DNA of 37,177 nucleotides, from assembly GCA_002154655.1 (NCBI GenBank), contig NGUZ01000019.1, positions 1 through 37,177 on the forward strand, read 5' to 3'. Made by a program: the position numbers and the translations under genes. This document shows positions 33,816 through 37,177 of the stretch, in pieces. The stretch is from Corynebacterium kefirresidentii (GTDB lineage: Bacteria; Actinomycetota; Actinomycetes; Mycobacteriales; Mycobacteriaceae). The first letter of the stretch is position 1. The number at the start of each line of letters is the position of its first letter. Under the pieces are notes generated by a model. The model ran no database searches, had not been told where the DNA came from, and worked only from the letters and a program-made list of their open reading frames with translations.

Positions 33816-34250
33816 ATGAAAAGCACACCACTCATCCTCGCGGCGGGCGTGATATTTGGTGCCATCTACGGCACCAATGCACTCCTGCCAGATATATACG
33901 ACAACCCCACCTCTGAGGTGCAGGCCGGCCAGGCGCGCATCCCCGGATTATCCTGCACGGAAGAAGATGGCTCCACCAGCAGTGAACCACGCTGGGACTG
34001 TGACGGCACCCAGATCCGCGCTAAAGAAGTCGGCGTACAGGACAAAGACCAAGCCACCCGCCGGTACCTCCGGGCAATGGGTGAAGGTACGGCCATGCCG
34101 GAAGGAGACATCGACCGCGACGGGGATAAGCGCACACTTAGCGATGGCGACCTCGTAGCCATCAGCATCGAGGGCGATGGCCCCACCACGTTCCTCTCCC
34201 TGCGCGGACCGCGCGCTGCAGAACTTGCCCAGGAGGTAGAAAAGGCATGA
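33816..34250 (+). CDS. Membrane-anchored protein with paired Cys, unknown
   Basis: 144 residues. One N-terminal membrane segment (about 5-23) and an outward-facing domain with Cys47 and Cys62, likely a disulfide. The domain is acidic, with a possible Asp-rich loop DIDRDGDKRTLSDGD that might bind calcium. No family recognised. It overlaps the following PrsW-type protease by 4 bases (ATGA), so the two products are made together, and the protease might act on or with it. Confidence 0.7.
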   Translation: MKSTPLILAAGVIFGAIYGTNALLPDIYDNPTSEVQAGQARIPGLSCTEEDGSTSSEPRWDCDGTQIRAKEVGVQDKDQATRRYLRAMGEGTAMPEGDIDRDGDKRTLSDGDLVAISIEGDGPTTFLSLRGPRAAELAQEVEKA

Positions 34251-35047
34251 AGAATCTGTACTGGCTATCTATCGCTTTCGGCCTTGTAGTCGCCGGCTTC
34301 TTCTTGGCCGATCGCCGGTTTACCGAGGTTGGGCTCATCGGTGCGCTCATCTGCGCTGGCCTGACGCTTGGACTGGGATTGTGGTGGTTTAAGCCGCGGC
34401 CGATGTGGCAGGGCATCCTATGGGGTGCGCTCGCCCAGCCGGTGGTGTTTAGCCTCAACAACCAAATGGTGGGGATCTCGGACAAGCTGTGGATCACCCA
34501 CCTCGACGCAGCCTTATACTCGCCGCTTCCGGAAGAAACCATCAAGCTCCTCGGCGTTGTCATTATTATTGCAGCCTTTGGGAACGTGCGGCACCCTTAC
34601 CAAGCCGCCGCGATCGGAATGGCGGTAGGCCTTGGGTTTGACGCCATGGAAAATATTCCATTCCTCCTGAGCGCGACCATCACTAACCTGGATGGCGATC
34701 TCTGGGGCGCCATTATTACCGGTACCGGGCGAATCCTCACTGGTGCCTTTAGCCATGCACTGTATACGGGGGTTGCGGCGTGGGGCATCGGCAAGCTCTA
34801 CGCGGGGGCACGCCACGGATACTGGCAGGTGGCCGGATTCTGGCTGGCCGCTATCGCCCTGCATACCCTGTTCAATGCCTCGCTGATCATTACGGGTGAT
34901 TGGCCGGTGACCTTTTTCCTTACCGCTCTCATTACGTGGACACTGATTATCTGGGGCCTGCGTTTCATACGCAAGCAAGATAGGAAATATGCGGCACAAA
35001 GAAGCGAAATTACTCTCCCCACTAAGGATCTAGAATATAGCTCTTGA
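34247..35047 (+). CDS. PrsW-family intramembrane metalloprotease
   Basis: 266 residues, about eight membrane segments. PrsW motifs are present: PLPEETIKLLG with Glu96/97, DAMENIPF with Glu135, AFSHALYTG with His170 and LHTLFNAS with His206/Asn210. These residues form the metal site in the membrane. PrsW cleaves anti-sigma factors in Bacillus; the substrate here is unknown. The only coupled gene is the single-span protein before it. Confidence 0.82.
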   Translation: MKNLYWLSIAFGLVVAGFFLADRRFTEVGLIGALICAGLTLGLGLWWFKPRPMWQGILWGALAQPVVFSLNNQMVGISDKLWITHLDAALYSPLPEETIKLLGVVIIIAAFGNVRHPYQAAAIGMAVGLGFDAMENIPFLLSATITNLDGDLWGAIITGTGRILTGAFSHALYTGVAAWGIGKLYAGARHGYWQVAGFWLAAIALHTLFNASLIITGDWPVTFFLTALITWTLIIWGLRFIRKQDRKYAAQRSEITLPTKDLEYSS

Positions 35048-35095
35048 GCTGCAAAAATACGAAGACAAAGGCTCGTGTCCGAGGGGTGTTATAAG

Positions 35096-35138
35096 GTGTG
35101 AATCGTACACAGGTTCACACGACAATTTAGGTACGATT
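35096..35138. promoter_or_regulatory. Nested inverted repeats upstream of the HNH gene
   Basis: Two inverted repeats interlock: GTGTGAA (35096-35102) with TTCACAC (35114-35120), and AATCGTAC (35101-35108) with GTACGATT (35131-35138). The second includes the -10-like TACGAT (35132-35137), five bases before the ATG at 35143. Together they look like a repressor operator for this gene. Neither arm spacing fits the GlxR motif. Confidence 0.45.
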
Positions 35139-35142
35139 CCCC

Positions 35143-36339
35143 ATGGAAGAACCCTACTTTTCCACGACCAACACCACCGACCCCACCACACGCTTAGCCT
35201 TTGAGATGCGAAAGACGGAATACGAGTTCTGGGTGAACCAAGTCCCAGAGCTCGATTCTGATTTCGAATTAGTCACCCAATCCCTCTACCGCACCACCGG
35301 CGTCAATGAAGGCCGGATTGGCCATATCCTCATGGCACTGCACCGCTTGGAGGAGCTGCCTGAGCTCCAAGCGCTGCAGCACCGCCTCTATCACTTAGAC
35401 CTCGACCGGATTATTGCCATCAATAAGTCCCTCAACCGCTTGGGTAACCCGACACCAGAGGTAGTGGCGCGCATCGATGAGCAGCTCACCGCCTACCTCA
35501 CCCCTACCCGGCCGAACCAGACCATGCGTACGCAGGCACAGATCAAGCGCAAACTCAACGAGCTCATCAACCTCGCCGATGACACATTGGCCGTCACCCA
35601 GGGCCCCACCCAGCCGCGCTACACCATGGAAAACTGGGGCGATAACACCTCGGCGGTGACTTTGAGTGCGGACCCGGCGGTTATCGCGAGCGTCGATAAG
35701 TGCATCCGGCAGACCGCGCTAGAGCTAAATTGCTCGCTTGCCGACGCCGCCGTTGCGCTCCTCACCGGCCGCACCCAAGCCCCCGAAATCATCCTCAACG
35801 CCTATAAAGCCACCGACGTACCCAATTCCCCGGCCTTTATTGAATCCGTGGGCTGGCTCGACCCGGCGCGCTCGAATGCGCTGCCCTACACCAAAATCCG
35901 AGAGTTGGATCCTAACCAGGAGGTCAAGGGCTACGTCACCCCGGCGGCCATGGCTGCGTACTTAGAAGGATTTGACGGCACCTGCCGTTATCCCGGCTGC
36001 AATCGCCCGGCCACCGCCTGCCAGAAGGATCACCGCATCAATCATGCGGATGGCGGTCCGACTACTCCGGCTAACTTAGCCTGCCTCTGCCAGCACCATC
36101 ACAATGTGAAGACCGATGGTCGTGCTTTCTACGTCATGGACCCACATACGCGCGACATCATCTGGCTTTTCGAGGATGGAACCTGGACCGCCACGGAGCC
36201 CTCCGGACCACTAGCACCTAAGAACAAGAATTGGGTACAGACCTTTGCGCAAACCATGACCGCTCACCGCGCCCGAGCATATGAAGAGGCCCAAGAACTC
36301 ATGCGCCAGCAGAAAACCACCCCTAGGGAGGAGGAATAA
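35143..36339 (+). CDS. HNH endonuclease domain protein (13E12/DUF222-like)
   Basis: 398 residues. A helical N-terminal region (about 1-270), then an HNH nuclease with zinc knuckles: Cys281 and Cys286 (CRYPGC), Asp296-His297 (KDHRINHADGG), Asn311 (TPANLACLCQHHH) and the Cys/His cluster 314-320. This layout is the actinobacterial 13E12/HNH family, often present in many copies in a genome and of unclear role. It may cleave DNA, but no target is evident. No SD; the mRNA may be leaderless. Confidence 0.83.
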   Translation: MEEPYFSTTNTTDPTTRLAFEMRKTEYEFWVNQVPELDSDFELVTQSLYRTTGVNEGRIGHILMALHRLEELPELQALQHRLYHLDLDRIIAINKSLNRLGNPTPEVVARIDEQLTAYLTPTRPNQTMRTQAQIKRKLNELINLADDTLAVTQGPTQPRYTMENWGDNTSAVTLSADPAVIASVDKCIRQTALELNCSLADAAVALLTGRTQAPEIILNAYKATDVPNSPAFIESVGWLDPARSNALPYTKIRELDPNQEVKGYVTPAAMAAYLEGFDGTCRYPGCNRPATACQKDHRINHADGGPTTPANLACLCQHHHNVKTDGRAFYVMDPHTRDIIWLFEDGTWTATEPSGPLAPKNKNWVQTFAQTMTAHRARAYEEAQELMRQQKTTPREEE

Positions 36340-36354
36340 TTCCACCAGCTGCCC

Positions 36355-36360
36355 TACAGT
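36355..36360 (+). promoter_or_regulatory. -10 box of the LURP-one-like gene (leaderless)
   Basis: TACAGT is a perfect TANANT box, seven bases before the ATG at 36368, with no SD between. The frame is open upstream to 36281 inside the HNH gene, but that extension is not part of the conserved domain. Confidence 0.55.
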
Positions 36361-36367
36361 GGCTGGC

Positions 36368-36946
36368 ATGACGCAAAATTTATTCACACTGGATGAGCTC
36401 GTAATTACCCAGACCAAGTCCTTCCTCAATGATCAGTTCATGATCACCGATATCGACAACACCCCTGTGGGCACGATCCTGCAATCCACCAGTCTTAAAG
36501 ATATGGTGTTTAAATCCTCTCGCAGCTTGGAGGTCGCACTCACGGATGCTGAAGGAAACCCCCTACAGACGGTCATGACGATTTCGGATCCGCCGAATTT
36601 TCTGCGGGATACCTATGAGGTGCACTTGCCGGGAATCGAAGCGCCCATGGCCGTCATTACCAAGCGTTTCTCCATGCTCAAAACAAAATTAGAGCTAACC
36701 ATGAAGGGGTTTCCTGACGTCGAAATTCGCGGCGATTTCTGGGATTGGAACCTCTCCATTACCTCCCGGGGCCGCCGGCTTGCCAACGTCACCAACGAGT
36801 GGACCGGCGTAGGCAACTACTTCATGGGTAAAAATACCTACTGCCTAGCCATCACCCCAGGCCTCAACGAGCAACAGCACGCTGCCATCATCGGCGCCGT
36901 GATGAGCATGGATATGCTGCGGACGAAGGAAAAGAATAGCGACTAA
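36368..36946 (+). CDS. LURP-one-related / scramblase-like domain protein
   Basis: 192 residues with a beta-barrel-like pattern of short strands around a central helix: FLNDQFMITDIDNTPVGTIL, PLQTVMTISD, ITKRFSMLKTKLEL, DFWDWNLSITSRGRRLANVT, and a C-terminal helix (AAIIGAVMSMDMLR). This is the arrangement of LURP-one-related and phospholipid-scramblase proteins. No signal peptide; probably cytoplasmic. Function in bacteria unknown. The gene follows the HNH gene by 28 bases with its own promoter. Confidence 0.8.
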   Translation: MTQNLFTLDELVITQTKSFLNDQFMITDIDNTPVGTILQSTSLKDMVFKSSRSLEVALTDAEGNPLQTVMTISDPPNFLRDTYEVHLPGIEAPMAVITKRFSMLKTKLELTMKGFPDVEIRGDFWDWNLSITSRGRRLANVTNEWTGVGNYFMGKNTYCLAITPGLNEQQHAAIIGAVMSMDMLRTKEKNSD

Positions 36947-36959
36947 GACATAAAAAGAA

Positions 36960-36987
36960 CCGGAGTGGAAAATGTTTCCAACTCCGG
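36960..36987. terminator. Hairpin downstream of the LURP-one-like gene
   Basis: CCGGAGT and ACTCCGG with an inner GGAAA/TTTCC stem, one base bulged. The plus-strand side is followed by ATTTCGAT and the minus side by TTCTTTTTA, so it terminates better leftward, but it can serve both directions. Confidence 0.6.
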
Positions 36988-37065
36988 ATTTCGATGGTGT
37001 GATGTTCACGATGGCAGCTCAGCATGGCTTTTCAGAAAGTGTCTCCCGAGCTGCGGATATGAAAT

Positions 37066-37177
37066 GGTGTTGTTGCAAAGTTGGGCGGAGAGCAGCGAAG
37101 ACTCAGTTTCTCATTCCCTGACGGCCGCTGCGTGTGGGCGTTGTTAGGCCGTCTCGAAGACCCGGTTGACGATCACC
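37066..37177. mobile_element. End of a probable IS6-family insertion sequence
   Basis: The stretch opens GGTGTTGTTGCAAAGTTGGG. The core TTTGCAACA on the complement is the conserved end of IS6-family elements such as IS26, IS6100 and the corynebacterial IS1628. The boundary is set by this motif; the far end and target duplication lie outside the window. Confidence 0.6.
37144..37177 (-). CDS. 3' end of the IS6-type transposase (partial)
   Basis: The minus strand ends VIVNRVFETA then TAA, 78 bases inside the element end, as expected for the last codons of its transposase. Only ten codons are visible, so the assignment rests on context. Confidence 0.4.
   Translation of the reverse strand, partial: VIVNRVFETA

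Noticed and set aside
35096..35120. GlxR (cAMP receptor) site before the HNH gene
   Set aside because: The TGTGA and TCACA arms are 13 bases apart instead of six.

Overview
The window reads as chromosomal DNA of a Corynebacterium with moderately high G+C, probably from the skin or mucosal group. The evidence is a pilus/thioester-type surface protein, corynebacterial -10 boxes (TANANT), many apparently leaderless genes, DtxR-like and BioQ-like operators, a 13E12-type HNH protein and a bioB-bsaP pair. No rRNA, tRNA, CRISPR array or phage module is visible.

Layout. 1-909 is the 5' part of a thioester-domain surface protein on the minus strand, running off the left edge. 910-2750 has no intact gene and holds a decayed IS3-family transposase. 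2750-11800 is compact housekeeping and accessory metabolism: a hexapeptide acetyltransferase next to HrpB helicase, a TSUP permease, an AbrB-family membrane protein, a DUF885 peptidase-like protein, a LOG-family hydrolase, a ROK-type regulator and a HAD hydrolase. 11800-13020 holds a small membrane protein and ferritin. 13022-16514 is a minus-strand run of AMP nucleosidase, a phosphoribosyltransferase and a SulP anion transporter. 16748-18278 is an ArsR-MFS efflux cassette with twin operators.

18781-26619 is a complete kdp potassium-uptake operon in the order small peptide-kdpF-A-B-C-D-E, all on the minus strand. Its upstream region carries 11-bp phased KdpE-like repeats and a leader with alternative hairpins. 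A DtxR-like box lies between it and a divergent lipase-like gene. 28056-30270 is a likely bioB-bsaP-sirtuin operon under a BioQ-like box. The sirtuin is of the SIRT4-like class, which suggests a link between biotin synthesis and removal of biotinyl or lipoyl groups.

30320-36946 holds an M20 peptidase, a small secreted protein, a three-gene minus-strand set (two membrane proteins and a CHY zinc-finger protein), a membrane-anchored protein paired with a PrsW-type protease, an HNH protein and a LURP-one/scramblase-like protein. The right edge enters what looks like an IS6-family insertion sequence.

Two themes recur. Every one of the five convergent gene pairs ends with abutting or overlapping stop codons and no room for a terminator. 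About half a dozen genes have a -10 box placed so that transcription would begin at or next to the start codon.
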